In this document: positions 52,886 to 60,155 of the stretch, piece by piece
Layout of the letters: each line of letters starts with the position of its first letter
Position numbering within the stretch: position 1 is the first letter of the stretch
NCBI RefSeq assembly: GCF_016342705.1
Contig: NZ_JAEINV010000015.1
Coordinates: 1 to 64,000, forward strand
Length of the DNA stretch: 64,000 nucleotides
Direction of reading: 5' to 3'
Source of the DNA: Lutibacter sp.
GTDB taxonomy: Bacteria; Bacteroidota; Bacteroidia; Flavobacteriales; Flavobacteriaceae
Translations under genes and position numbers: made by a program
The notes under the pieces: generated by a model
Databases searched by the model: none
What the model was told of the DNA's origin: nothing
The model's input: only the letters and a program-made list of their open reading frames with translations

Positions 52886-53017
52886 ATGGAAACAGTTAAA
52901 GACAAAAAAAACATGCAGGATACTAAACAAGCCTGTAAAGTTATAAATGTATTAACTCCTTATTTTGAATATAAAAATAAAAAAGGTAATACAATTAAGT
53001 ATATCATTTAAAGAATA
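52886..53017 (+). CDS. Possible 43-residue protein after CAP gene
   Basis: ATG-to-TAA frame beginning METVKDKKNMQDTKQACKVI and ending NKKVIQLSISFKE. It starts 16 bases after the CAP stop and ends just before the hairpin array, and its composition is protein-like (Lys, Asp, aromatic residues in VLTPYFEYK). No family is recognised. Confidence 0.4.
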
Positions 53018-53042
53018 ATTAGAGAAAATTGTTGTCCCAAAA

Positions 53043-53119
53043 AAAACAGTTGCAAAATCTTTAGAAATTCGTCGTCCCCACAACGTGTAGTATTTTAAAT
53101 AGATTTAAACAACTGTTTT
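53043..53119. repeat. CCCC hairpin family, unit 1
   Basis: AAAACAGTTG (53043-53052) pairs with CAACTGTTTT (53110-53119). AAATCT/AGATTT forms an inner stem, and the apex is CGTCGT-CCCC-ACAACG with CCCC (53076-53079) as a tetraloop and one C-A mismatch. Confidence 0.65.
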
Positions 53120-53139
53120 ATTAAATTTTTCAGAAAAAA

Positions 53140-53209
53140 ACAGTCGCAAAACTTTTGAAAAAACTGTCGTCCCCACGATAATTTTTTTTTAATTTAGTAT
53201 TACGACTGT
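53140..53209. repeat. CCCC hairpin family, unit 2
   Basis: ACAGTCG (53140-53146) pairs with CGACTGT (53203-53209). Against unit 1 the sixth pair changes from T-A to C-G, a compensatory difference. A-rich and T-rich segments form the middle, and the apex is TGTCGT-CCCC-ACGATA with CCCC at 53171-53174. The 5' half resembles unit 1 (ACAGTyGCAAAA). Confidence 0.65.
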
Positions 53210-53215
53210 AAATTA

Positions 53216-53252
53216 TTCCTTAAACTTAATTATAATAGTTAAGTTTAAGGAA
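53216..53252. repeat. 14-bp perfect stem-loop
   Basis: TTCCTTAAACTTAA (53216-53229) pairs exactly with TTAAGTTTAAGGAA (53239-53252) around 9 bases. A second, shorter hairpin GGTAAA/TTTACC follows at 53268-53287. The rest of the gap, to the thioesterase start at 53398, is AT-rich without visible signals. Confidence 0.7.
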
Positions 53253-53397
53253 TTACTATTTTATAGCGGTAAATTTATAGCTTTACCATAAAATATACAA
53301 TTTTTTGAAAGGATAATATTAACAAAATTGAGAATAATAAATACCATTTATTTAAATCTTAATTTTTATTTTTTTTAAGTAAAAAACTTCAATAATT

Positions 53398-53799
53398 ATG
53401 AACAATTTATTTTACGAATTTGAATACCAAGTAAAGGATAATGAAATTGATGATTTAAACCATGTTAATAACATTAATTATTTAAATTGGGTACAGCTAG
53501 CAGCCAATAAACATTGGGCTTTATTAACAAATTCTAAATTTGATAATCAATATGTTTGGGTAGTTTTAAGACACGAAATAGATTACATTTCTCCGGCATT
53601 TTTAAATGAAATAATAACTATAAAAACTTGGATTGGTGACTCTTATGGAGTTAAGTCTGATAGGTTTGTTGAAGTCCATAGAAATAATGAGTTATTAACA
53701 AAAGCTAAAACTACTTGGTGTTTATTGGATAAAAAATTAATGAAACCAGTTCGAATCCCAAAAGAAATATTGCAATTGTTGGAAGAAATGAAATTATAA
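53398..53799 (+). CDS. Hotdog-fold acyl-CoA thioesterase (YbgC/4HBT type)
   Basis: 133 residues, a single hotdog domain. It starts FYEFEYQVKDNEIDDLNHVN and has VNNINYLNWVQLAANKHW, the helix that carries the catalytic residue in 4HBT-type enzymes; the usual Asp is in DDLNHVNN. HEIDYISPAFLNEIITIKTW and FVEVHRNNELLTKAKTTWCL complete the sheet. It cleaves acyl-CoA, chain length unknown. It is convergent with the glycosyltransferase, overlapping it by 6 bases. Confidence 0.9.
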   Translation: MNNLFYEFEYQVKDNEIDDLNHVNNINYLNWVQLAANKHWALLTNSKFDNQYVWVVLRHEIDYISPAFLNEIITIKTWIGDSYGVKSDRFVEVHRNNELLTKAKTTWCLLDKKLMKPVRIPKEILQLLEEMKL

Positions 53800-55029
53800 A
53801 TTTTTATTTTTTTCTTCAATCCATTTAGAAAGGTATTTAGTACTTTTCATTTTATGATGTGAAAGCATTAAACCAATAAAATTATTTTGCCGGTGTTTTT
53901 CTAAATGATTCAAAATAAAATTAACATTTTCAGAAAAAAGTAAACCGTATTTTTCTTTTGAAAAGCAATTATTAATAATATTAACACCATTTTCTTGAGA
54001 TTGAAGCCAAATTTTTTGGTTTTCATATAATTCAATAGCCTTATCCGCAAATTTTTCTGCATCATTTTCAATAAATCCATTCCAATTTAAACCGTTGAAC
54101 ATTCCTTCAGCACCAATAGTTGTTGTAATATTTGGAGTGCCAAATTGCATAGATTCTATTAATTTTCCTTTTAAACCGGCTCCAAATTGAATAGGAGCTA
54201 GGCAAATTCTTGAATTTATATAGGCTTCTTCAGAATTTTCAATCCAACCTTTAATAAAAAAGTGATCTTTAACATTTTGTAATTGGTATACTTTTTCAGA
54301 TGCGTAAGCACCATAAACATGCATTTCGGCTTTTGGTAATTTGTTTTTAATGAGTGGCCAAATATTATTTTTTAAATTTAGTACAGCATTGTAGTTAGGT
54401 TCATGTCTAAAATTTCCTATTGTCATAAAATGAGCGCGTTCATTAAAACTTGGGTAAATGTGCATCTTTTTATGCTCAATTGAATTTAGTAGAAATGGTA
54501 AATAACACAACAAAGATGTATCTAAATTAAATTCTTCAATCAATAAATCCAGTTCAAATTGTGAAATTATAAGTGTTAAATCGCATCTATAAATACTGGC
54601 TAATTCTCTTAAAGTAATATCATTTCTTATAAATTCTTTAAAATTAGTGGAGTTTTTTTTAAGTGCAGTTTTACGTGCATATCGTAAAAAATGCAGATCT
54701 TCAGTGTCTAAAATTTTAAGAGCTTTGGGGCAATTTTCAAGAATTCTCCAACCAAACTGTTCTTCAGTTAAATATCTGTCAAATAGTACTATTGATGGAT
54801 TTACTTGAAGTATAAGTTCATCAAAACTATTATTATTTAATTCAATATTAAAAGTGGTTATTCCTAAATTTTCTAACGGAAAAGAAGTTTTATTTTTTGT
54901 TGCCGTACTTACAAAAGTTATGTTGTAGTTTTCTTCTAAAAAAAGTTCTATAATTTGAAGCATTCTTTTTCCAGCTGCTGTAGAGCTTGGTTCTGGCCAA
55001 ACAAATCCAATTATTAATAGATTTTTCAT
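53794..55029 (-). CDS. Glycosyltransferase, GT4-like
   Basis: 411 residues from ATG 55029. An in-frame TTG 9 bases upstream lies by the -7 box TAATTTTG at 55043-55036. N-domain MKNLLIIGFVWPEPSSTAAG with AGKRMLQIIELFLEE, and C-domain FMTIGNFRHEPNYNAVLNLK and PIQFGAGLKGKLIESMQFGT, the nucleotide-sugar pocket with its Glu. The acceptor is unknown. No polysaccharide cluster surrounds it. The box would give a transcript starting at or next to the ATG. Confidence 0.88.
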   Translation of the reverse strand: MKNLLIIGFVWPEPSSTAAGKRMLQIIELFLEENYNITFVSTATKNKTSFPLENLGITTFNIELNNNSFDELILQVNPSIVLFDRYLTEEQFGWRILENCPKALKILDTEDLHFLRYARKTALKKNSTNFKEFIRNDITLRELASIYRCDLTLIISQFELDLLIEEFNLDTSLLCYLPFLLNSIEHKKMHIYPSFNERAHFMTIGNFRHEPNYNAVLNLKNNIWPLIKNKLPKAEMHVYGAYASEKVYQLQNVKDHFFIKGWIENSEEAYINSRICLAPIQFGAGLKGKLIESMQFGTPNITTTIGAEGMFNGLNWNGFIENDAEKFADKAIELYENQKIWLQSQENGVNIINNCFSKEKYGLLFSENVNFILNHLEKHRQNNFIGLMLSHHKMKSTKYLSKWIEEKNKNL

Positions 55030-55035
55030 GAAGTT

Positions 55036-55043
55036 CAAAATTA
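55036..55043 (-). promoter_or_regulatory. -7 box TAATTTTG upstream of glycosyltransferase
   Basis: A perfect TAnnTTTG on the minus strand that ends 6 bases before ATG 55029; a nearly leaderless mRNA is predicted. Confidence 0.5.
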
Positions 55044-55080
55044 TAAAACGCTTTCCATTTAAATTCGATAATGAATAAAA

Positions 55081-55112
55081 AAAAGACCTTAATTTTAAAA
55101 ATAAGGTCTTTT
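55081..55112 (-). terminator. Rho-independent terminator
   Basis: AAAAGACCTTA pairs with TAAGGTCTTTT around an A/T loop, 18 bases past the stop of the membrane protein gene ending at 55130. Confidence 0.88.
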
Positions 55113-55129
55113 AATTTATAAATTTTTAG

Positions 55130-55561
55130 TTAAGATAAAATTCCTTTCTTATTTGAATTATTAGAAAACCAAACTAACAGCAATGCTATTAATATAATAG
55201 AGATTGGCATTATAGCCTTATCAGTAGTAATTTCAACAAAATTTTGAATTAAAAAAGTGTATGTTGATTGCACTAATACTGCTATAAATGAAATTATAAA
55301 TAAAATAGTTGCCCATTTTTTTCGTAGTAATAAAATAAAACAACCAAAAGTTCCGGAAAAAACTGCAATTGCAAATGCAGCTGTAACCCAAGCAGGAACG
55401 TTCGTATACCAAGCTTGTTGATCTTCTGATAATAATGCTAAAGTTTCGGGTGTCATATAAGCTTGTTTTAAATAGGCGATAACTCCCATAATATTCCAGA
55501 ATAACGCAATAATACTTATAACCCAAAAATTGATTGGAGTTTTGGTAGATGACTTTGACAT
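55130..55561 (-). CDS. Four-helix membrane protein, unrecognised
   Basis: 143 residues with four membrane segments (about 12-30, 58-80, 85-105, 115-133) and short loops. The first loop (AYMTPETLALLSEDQQAWYT) is longer and acidic. The family occurs across Flavobacteriaceae and is sometimes labelled sugar transporter without support, since no transport motif is visible. It is single, with its own terminator. Confidence 0.82.
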   Translation of the reverse strand: MSKSSTKTPINFWVISIIALFWNIMGVIAYLKQAYMTPETLALLSEDQQAWYTNVPAWVTAAFAIAVFSGTFGCFILLLRKKWATILFIISFIAVLVQSTYTFLIQNFVEITTDKAIMPISIILIALLLVWFSNNSNKKGILS

Positions 55562-55878
55562 ACTTTTATAGATTTAATTGATTTTACGTTATGAATGTAG
55601 AAAAAAAATATTTGTAAAACAACTATTAAAATAAACTAAAAAAGGATTTAAAATAGGGATTTGTTTAAAAACAAAATTGATTTCATTTCATATGTAATTA
55701 AAAAAATTAAATAGTTTATTGTATTTTAGTTTTATTATTATTTTTAAATTAAAAATTAAAAATAATCAAAACTTAATTTTATATTTGCAATATGTTTACT
55801 TTTTTTATTATAATAAAGTAATCCTATAACTGTTTAGGAATTAACAGCATAAAATAACTTAAATCATAAAAATAATTA
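55562..55878. other. Divergent intergenic region with cold-shock gene leader
   Basis: 317 bases. TATATTTG at 55780-55787 is the likely -7 box of the cold-shock gene and predicts a leader of about 85 bases, long for this genome. A hairpin ATTATTTTTAA/TTAAAAATAAT (55737-55747 with 55756-55766) lies just upstream of the box. The rest is AT-rich and shows nothing. Confidence 0.5.
55780..55787 (+). promoter_or_regulatory. -7 box TATATTTG upstream of cold-shock gene
   Basis: A perfect TAnnTTTG box about 92 bases before the ATG. The long AT-rich leader would suit temperature-dependent control, as in other cold-shock mRNAs; this is inference. Confidence 0.5.
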
Positions 55879-56319
55879 ATGGCAGGATCACAAGAAACCT
55901 TTGGTAAAAAAGAAAGAGAAAAAAAGCGTTTAAAAAAGAAACAAGATAAACTGCTTAAAAAAGAAGAACGCAAGGCAAGTGGTCAGGAAAGTATGTTTGT
56001 TTATGTTGATGAATATGGTCAACTTACAGATACGCCTCCAGATCCGTCAAGAAAAATTAAGGTGGACGCTGCAAGTATTGAGATTGGAATTCCTAAAAAA
56101 GAAGATAGAGTTGAAGAACCAGATGTTCCTAATGAAGGGAAAGTTTCATTTTTTGATACTTCAAAAGGATTTGGTTTTATAATTGATTCTAAAACTCAAG
56201 AGAAATTCTTTGTTCACGTTAGTGGATTATTAGAAGAGATTAAAGAAAATGATAAAGTTACCTATGAACTTGAAAAAGGTTTAAAAGGTTTAAATGCGGT
56301 TAGAGTTAAAAAAATCTAA
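55879..56319 (+). CDS. Cold-shock-domain protein with Lys-rich N-terminal extension
   Basis: 146 residues. Residues 1-35 are very basic (KKEREKKRLKKKQDKLLKKE), followed by a linker with FVYVDEYGQLTDTPPDPSRK. The cold-shock domain is at about 85-146: GKVSFFDTSKGFGFIIDSKT with RNP1 (KGFGFI) and FFVHVSGL as RNP2. It binds single-stranded RNA or DNA. The basic extension, likely a coiled helix, is typical of this Bacteroidetes form and probably adds RNA affinity. A terminator follows. Confidence 0.93.
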   Translation: MAGSQETFGKKEREKKRLKKKQDKLLKKEERKASGQESMFVYVDEYGQLTDTPPDPSRKIKVDAASIEIGIPKKEDRVEEPDVPNEGKVSFFDTSKGFGFIIDSKTQEKFFVHVSGLLEEIKENDKVTYELEKGLKGLNAVRVKKI

Positions 56320-56338
56320 TTCAATTAAAACAATATAT

Positions 56339-56375
56339 TAAAAAAGCCGTAAATAAATATTTACGGCTTTTTTTG
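56339..56375. terminator. Bidirectional rho-independent terminator
   Basis: AAAAAAGCCGTAAA pairs with TTTACGGCTTTTTT. It serves the cold-shock gene (plus strand) and the S41 protease gene (minus strand, stop at 56393). Confidence 0.9.
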
Positions 56376-56392
56376 TTTTAAAATATTCCTTT

Positions 56393-57895
56393 TTAATTTT
56401 TTCTAATAAAAAGGTCTTTTGGTAATTCTTTATCAATATGCATACCTGTGTCATATTTTGAATCTCCTGAATATCCTTTAAATTCTTCTATATAAATAGA
56501 AGGTTTCTTTTTAACTGAAGTTTTTGCACTAGGTGCAATTTGCTCAATAGCTTTTGCTAAAAGAGGCTCTGTTTCTAGTCCTAATTCCTGAAAATCAGAA
56601 ACATACTCAATTAATTCAATAGTAGGATCAAAACCATCTTTATCATTATCACCTAATTTATTAACTGTTTCTAAAACAATTGGTTGTATTGCCCAAGTAT
56701 GTCTTGGATTTAAATTTGCTCCTGTTCTTCCAAAAGTATCAGAATCATATAAAGTAATGGACCCTGTATATTTACCTGAAGTTGTTGTTCCAATGGTAAC
56801 TACATCAATATAAGGTTTTAATCCATTTATAATTAACTCACTAGCAGAAGCAGAACTTCCAGTAGTTATTACAAAAACTCTAGTTAAATTTAAACTATTA
56901 ATTGGTAATTGTACAGTGTTTCCGCTCGTATCAGTTTTTGATATCTGATTTACAAAATTGTTAACAACCCAATCTGGATGGTTTGTTTCAAACCAACTCT
57001 GCAATTCTGTATTCCATTTTTCTTTAGCAAATAATTGTCCATTAAACTGGCCCGTAATCATACTTGCTAAGTAAACTGATGTTTGAACTGAACCACCTCC
57101 ATTATATCTTAAATCTAAAACTAATTCAGTTGCTCCTTCAGATTTTAATTGTCCAAAAGCCTCATTTAATTGTTGATCATAAGTGCTAGTAAATGCATTA
57201 TACATAATATAACCTATTTTTTTTCCACTAATATCTAATGTTTTAGCAATTAAAACAGGATTTTCTTGATACGCACTTTTTGTTAAAGTAACTGATTTTC
57301 CGTTAGAAATTGGAACTCCACCATTTAAATCTGCAAAATTCATAATGTAGGTATCTTGTTCTAAAAGGCTACTGTAGTTGTCAACTGTTAATTGAATTCC
57401 ATCAATAGCATCAAAAACATAACCACGTTTTACATCTTTTGTTGAAGCATCAGAGTTTGGTTGAATATATCTAACATATCCTAGAATATTATAATCGCTA
57501 CCAGATTCATAAGATAATCTAAACTTTACCCCATTACTAGTGCTAATTCCTTGAAATGAATTTTCTAAAGCAACATAATCATCTACAACCCAAGACCATT
57601 TATCTATATTTTGTCTATTATAAATTAAACTTTCAAAAAAATCGTCTGGATTTGGGTATGAATTTAAATAATTGAAATAAGATTCATTATTATCATCTTT
57701 AGTATTTGCTAAAGTAGGAACATTATCTTTCCATAAATAATACGTATTCATACCTTCCCAAATAAAATCTTGAATTTCAACTTGAGAAAAATCAATTACT
57801 GTTGGATTAGTAGGAGAATCATCACTTTTATTACATCCTATAAATAATGTAATTGATAATAAACTTAGTGCTAATTTATAGCTAACTCTTTTCAT
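56393..57895 (-). CDS. S41-family serine protease lipoprotein
   Basis: 500 residues. A lipoprotein signal ends at Cys21 (LFIGC). An N-terminal helical domain with IWEGMNTYYLWKDNVPTLAN is followed by a PDZ-like segment (about 115-205) and the S41 core: GYIMYNAFTSTYDQQL, LVLDLRYNGGG, the nucleophile Ser in TTGSSASASELI (near 350) and the Lys in TTTSGKYTG (near 375). It is related to C-terminal processing peptidases and acts in the periplasm or on the surface. It carries no type IX sorting domain. Confidence 0.93.
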   Translation of the reverse strand: MKRVSYKLALSLLSITLFIGCNKSDDSPTNPTVIDFSQVEIQDFIWEGMNTYYLWKDNVPTLANTKDDNNESYFNYLNSYPNPDDFFESLIYNRQNIDKWSWVVDDYVALENSFQGISTSNGVKFRLSYESGSDYNILGYVRYIQPNSDASTKDVKRGYVFDAIDGIQLTVDNYSSLLEQDTYIMNFADLNGGVPISNGKSVTLTKSAYQENPVLIAKTLDISGKKIGYIMYNAFTSTYDQQLNEAFGQLKSEGATELVLDLRYNGGGSVQTSVYLASMITGQFNGQLFAKEKWNTELQSWFETNHPDWVVNNFVNQISKTDTSGNTVQLPINSLNLTRVFVITTGSSASASELIINGLKPYIDVVTIGTTTSGKYTGSITLYDSDTFGRTGANLNPRHTWAIQPIVLETVNKLGDNDKDGFDPTIELIEYVSDFQELGLETEPLLAKAIEQIAPSAKTSVKKKPSIYIEEFKGYSGDSKYDTGMHIDKELPKDLFIRKN

Positions 57896-57970
57896 ATTGT
57901 TATTTGAATTTAATTTTCATTTAATTTTGTCGCAAGATATTAATTTTTATTACAATTTTTTCATGCAACT

Positions 57971-57995
57971 GTTACAAAAACGAAAGTTGTTCGTC
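57971..57995 (+). promoter_or_regulatory. Candidate ECF-type promoter (GTTACA-N15-CGTC)
   Basis: GTTACA at 57971-57976 and CGTC at 57992-57995, 42 bases before the sigma gene. CAACT/AGTTG arms (57966-57970, 57985-57989) flank the spacer. Autoregulation by the downstream sigma factor is plausible. The pair recurs on the minus strand at 29888-29864 with GTAACA. Confidence 0.45.
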
Positions 57996-58037
57996 ATAAT
58001 TGTGTAATCGACTTAAAAAAGTAAAACCAAACTTATA

Positions 58038-58547
58038 ATGAAGCAGTCAGATTTTTTAAAAACAGTAATGCCTTTTAAAGATAAGGTATTCCGATTGGCA
58101 AAAAGGTTGTTAGTATCTACTGAAGAAGCAGAAGATGCAACACAAGAACTTTATTTTAAACTTTGGAAAAATAAAAACAAATTAAACGATTATAATAGTG
58201 TAGAGGCGTTTGCTATGACAATGACAAAAAATTATTGTTTTGACAGGCTAAAATCTAAACAAGCAAGTAATTTAAAATTAGTACATAGTAATTATCAAGA
58301 AAATGGTACGCCGTTACATAAACAAGTAGAATTAAATGATAGCGTGAGTTTGGTTCATAAATTAATTGAACGCTTACCTGAACAACAAAAAATAATAATA
58401 CAATTAAGAGATATTGAAGAATATGAGTTTGAGGAAATAGCAGAAATGTTACAAATAAATCCAACAGCCGTAAGAGTTTCATTATCCAGAGCAAGAAAAA
58501 CAATTAGAGAACAATTAACAAAACAACATAATTATGGAATTAGCTAA
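58038..58547 (+). CDS. ECF RNA polymerase sigma factor
   Basis: 169 residues. Region 2 (about 15-75) has KDKVFRLAKRLLVSTEEAED and ATQELYFKLWKNK; region 4 (about 115-165) has LIERLPEQQKIIIQLRDIEE and EEIAEMLQINPTAVRVSLSR. It heads a four-gene operon: a small membrane protein overlapping its end by 14 bases, then two DUF4252 proteins. This order is common in flavobacteria. Its own promoter is likely the pair at 57971-57995. Confidence 0.94.
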   Translation: MKQSDFLKTVMPFKDKVFRLAKRLLVSTEEAEDATQELYFKLWKNKNKLNDYNSVEAFAMTMTKNYCFDRLKSKQASNLKLVHSNYQENGTPLHKQVELNDSVSLVHKLIERLPEQQKIIIQLRDIEEYEFEEIAEMLQINPTAVRVSLSRARKTIREQLTKQHNYGIS

Positions 58548-58956
58548 CATAGAAAAGTTGTTGGAAAAATATTTAAATGCAGAAACTAGCATTGCAGAAG
58601 AAAAGGAGTTAAAAAACTATTTTTCACAAGGTAATGTAGCGCCACATTTAAAAGAATACGAAACACTATTCGGATATTTTTCAACTAGTAAAAATGAACG
58701 ATTTACAAAAACCATTCAATTAAAAACTAAAAAGGTGAATTGGAAATGGTTATCTGTAGCCGCATCAATAGTTTTGCTAGTAAGTGTTTACACTGGTTAT
58801 CAAAAAAACCAAGAACGGAAAGCTGAAAAAATTATAGCAGAAACCCAAATGGCTTTGGGAATGCTTTCAGCAAATTTAAACAAAGGGACTGCGGCAGTAG
58901 CACACTTGCAACAGTTTGAAACCACAAAAAACAAAGTATTTAAACAACCTAAATGA
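58534..58956 (+). CDS. Candidate anti-sigma membrane protein
   Basis: 140 residues. A cytoplasmic N-terminus (LEKYLNAETSIAEEKELKNY, a form often seen in anti-sigma proteins) is followed by one membrane helix (about 70-87, WLSVAASIVLLVSVYTGY) and a short basic periplasmic tail. It overlaps the sigma gene by 14 bases and the next gene by 4, so the three are translationally coupled. Sigma binding is inferred from context only. Confidence 0.82.
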   Translation: MELANIEKLLEKYLNAETSIAEEKELKNYFSQGNVAPHLKEYETLFGYFSTSKNERFTKTIQLKTKKVNWKWLSVAASIVLLVSVYTGYQKNQERKAEKIIAETQMALGMLSANLNKGTAAVAHLQQFETTKNKVFKQPK

Positions 58957-59483
58957 AACAAAAAATGAAAAAATTAATCTTATTAGTAGCGATAGTTACC
59001 TTGCCATTTGCAAATTATGCACAAACATCAGTTTTTGATAAGTTTGAAGATATGGACGATGTAACAACAGTGGTGATTACCAAAGAAGCCTTTAAAATGG
59101 CAAGTAAATTTGGAGGAAATAGTGCAGAGGCTAAGGAATATGTAGATATGGTGAAAGATTTAAACAATTTAAAAGTATTTACAACAGAAAGTGCTGCAAT
59201 TGCAAAACAAATGAACGACGTAGTTTCATCTTATTTAAAATCTTCAAAACTTGTAGAATTAATGCGAGTGAAAGATAAAGATGCAAATGTTAAAATTTAC
59301 ATTAAAAAAGGAAAAGACGATGACCATGTTAGTGAACTCTTAATGTTTGTAAGTGATATGCAAAATAAAACGAATCAAGAATCGGTAATATTATCTTTAA
59401 CCGGAGATATTGATTTGAATAAAATTTCGAAAATAACAGAAGGTTATATTCCAAATAGTGGAAAACAGTTAAAAAAGCAATAA
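58953..59483 (+). CDS. DUF4252 exported protein 1
   Basis: 176 residues with a signal peptide (MKKLILLVAIVTLPFANYAQ; an ATG 4 codons upstream is used in the full frame). The DUF4252 domain has VFDKFEDMDDVTTVVITKEA, FKMASKFG and LLMFVSDMQNKTNQESVILS. The function is unknown. It has a paralogue as next gene, one base away. Confidence 0.9.
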   Translation: MKQKMKKLILLVAIVTLPFANYAQTSVFDKFEDMDDVTTVVITKEAFKMASKFGGNSAEAKEYVDMVKDLNNLKVFTTESAAIAKQMNDVVSSYLKSSKLVELMRVKDKDANVKIYIKKGKDDDHVSELLMFVSDMQNKTNQESVILSLTGDIDLNKISKITEGYIPNSGKQLKKQ

Positions 59484-59484
59484 A

Positions 59485-60033
59485 ATGAAAATATTTTTGA
59501 AAATAGCAACAGTAATTATTGTAATTGCAACACTCACAATTAGTTGTGATTCCAGCCAATCACTACAAAAATATTATGTAGATAGTAAAGAAAATAATGA
59601 ATTTATTTCTGTTGATTTACCTTCAAGTATTTTACAATTAAAAGATCAAGAAGCTTCAGAAGAAGTAAAAAACACTTTAAAAACTATTAAAAAAGTGAAT
59701 TTTTTAGCCTTGCAATTGACGGAAACTAATAAAGAACTGTTTGCTTCAGAAAAAGAAAAGGTAAAACAAATTTTAAAAAACCCTAAATACAAGCAATTAA
59801 TGCGAATGAATGGAGGAAAAGGAAATGTAAGTATTAATTACCTTGGTGAAGAAGATGCTATTGATGAAGTAATCATTTTCGGATCCGATAATAGTAAAGG
59901 TTTTGCTTTGGTTAGAGTAATTGGAGAAAAAATGAATCCGAGTGATATCATGAAAATTTCACAGCAAATAAAATTAGACGGAGATTCAAATCAATTACAG
60001 CAATTAGAAGGCTTAATGAAAAGCATCAATTAA
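59485..60033 (+). CDS. DUF4252 lipoprotein 2
   Basis: 182 residues. A lipoprotein signal ends at Cys21 (LTISC). The same DUF4252 layout as the preceding gene: NEFISVDLPSSILQLKDQ and DEVIIFGSDNSKGFALVRVI. It is the last gene of the ECF operon; a terminator follows. The pair differs in anchoring: gene 1 should be soluble, gene 2 lipidated. Confidence 0.9.
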   Translation: MKIFLKIATVIIVIATLTISCDSSQSLQKYYVDSKENNEFISVDLPSSILQLKDQEASEEVKNTLKTIKKVNFLALQLTETNKELFASEKEKVKQILKNPKYKQLMRMNGGKGNVSINYLGEEDAIDEVIIFGSDNSKGFALVRVIGEKMNPSDIMKISQQIKLDGDSNQLQQLEGLMKSIN

Positions 60034-60056
60034 AATATTTTATTTAAATAATAATG

Positions 60057-60089
60057 AAAGCTATACTTAAACGTATAGCTTTTTTTTTA
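60057..60089 (+). terminator. Rho-independent terminator of ECF/DUF4252 operon
   Basis: AAAGCTATAC pairs with GTATAGCTTT around 6 bases, then a long T run. Confidence 0.92.
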
Positions 60090-60123
60090 ACTGATTATTA
60101 ACGGCTCAGCTCAATTAAAATAG

Positions 60124-60131
60124 TATTTTTG
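60124..60131 (+). promoter_or_regulatory. -7 box TATTTTTG upstream of M1 aminopeptidase
   Basis: A perfect TAnnTTTG box 15-25 bases before the possible start codons. Confidence 0.5.
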
Positions 60132-60155
60132 AACCTTTAAATTTAAATGTATCCC

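Noticed and set aside
52253-53209. Integron attC sites or CRISPR repeats as explanation for the hairpins
   Set aside because: The ends lack the RYYYAAC/GTTRRRY core pair of attC, there is no integrase in view, and the units are neither equally spaced nor identical enough for CRISPR.
53751-53763. AGTTCGAATCC, like the T-arm of a tRNA
   Set aside because: It lies inside the thioesterase coding frame (KPVRIPKE) and no acceptor, D or anticodon arms surround it. No tRNA gene was found in the window.
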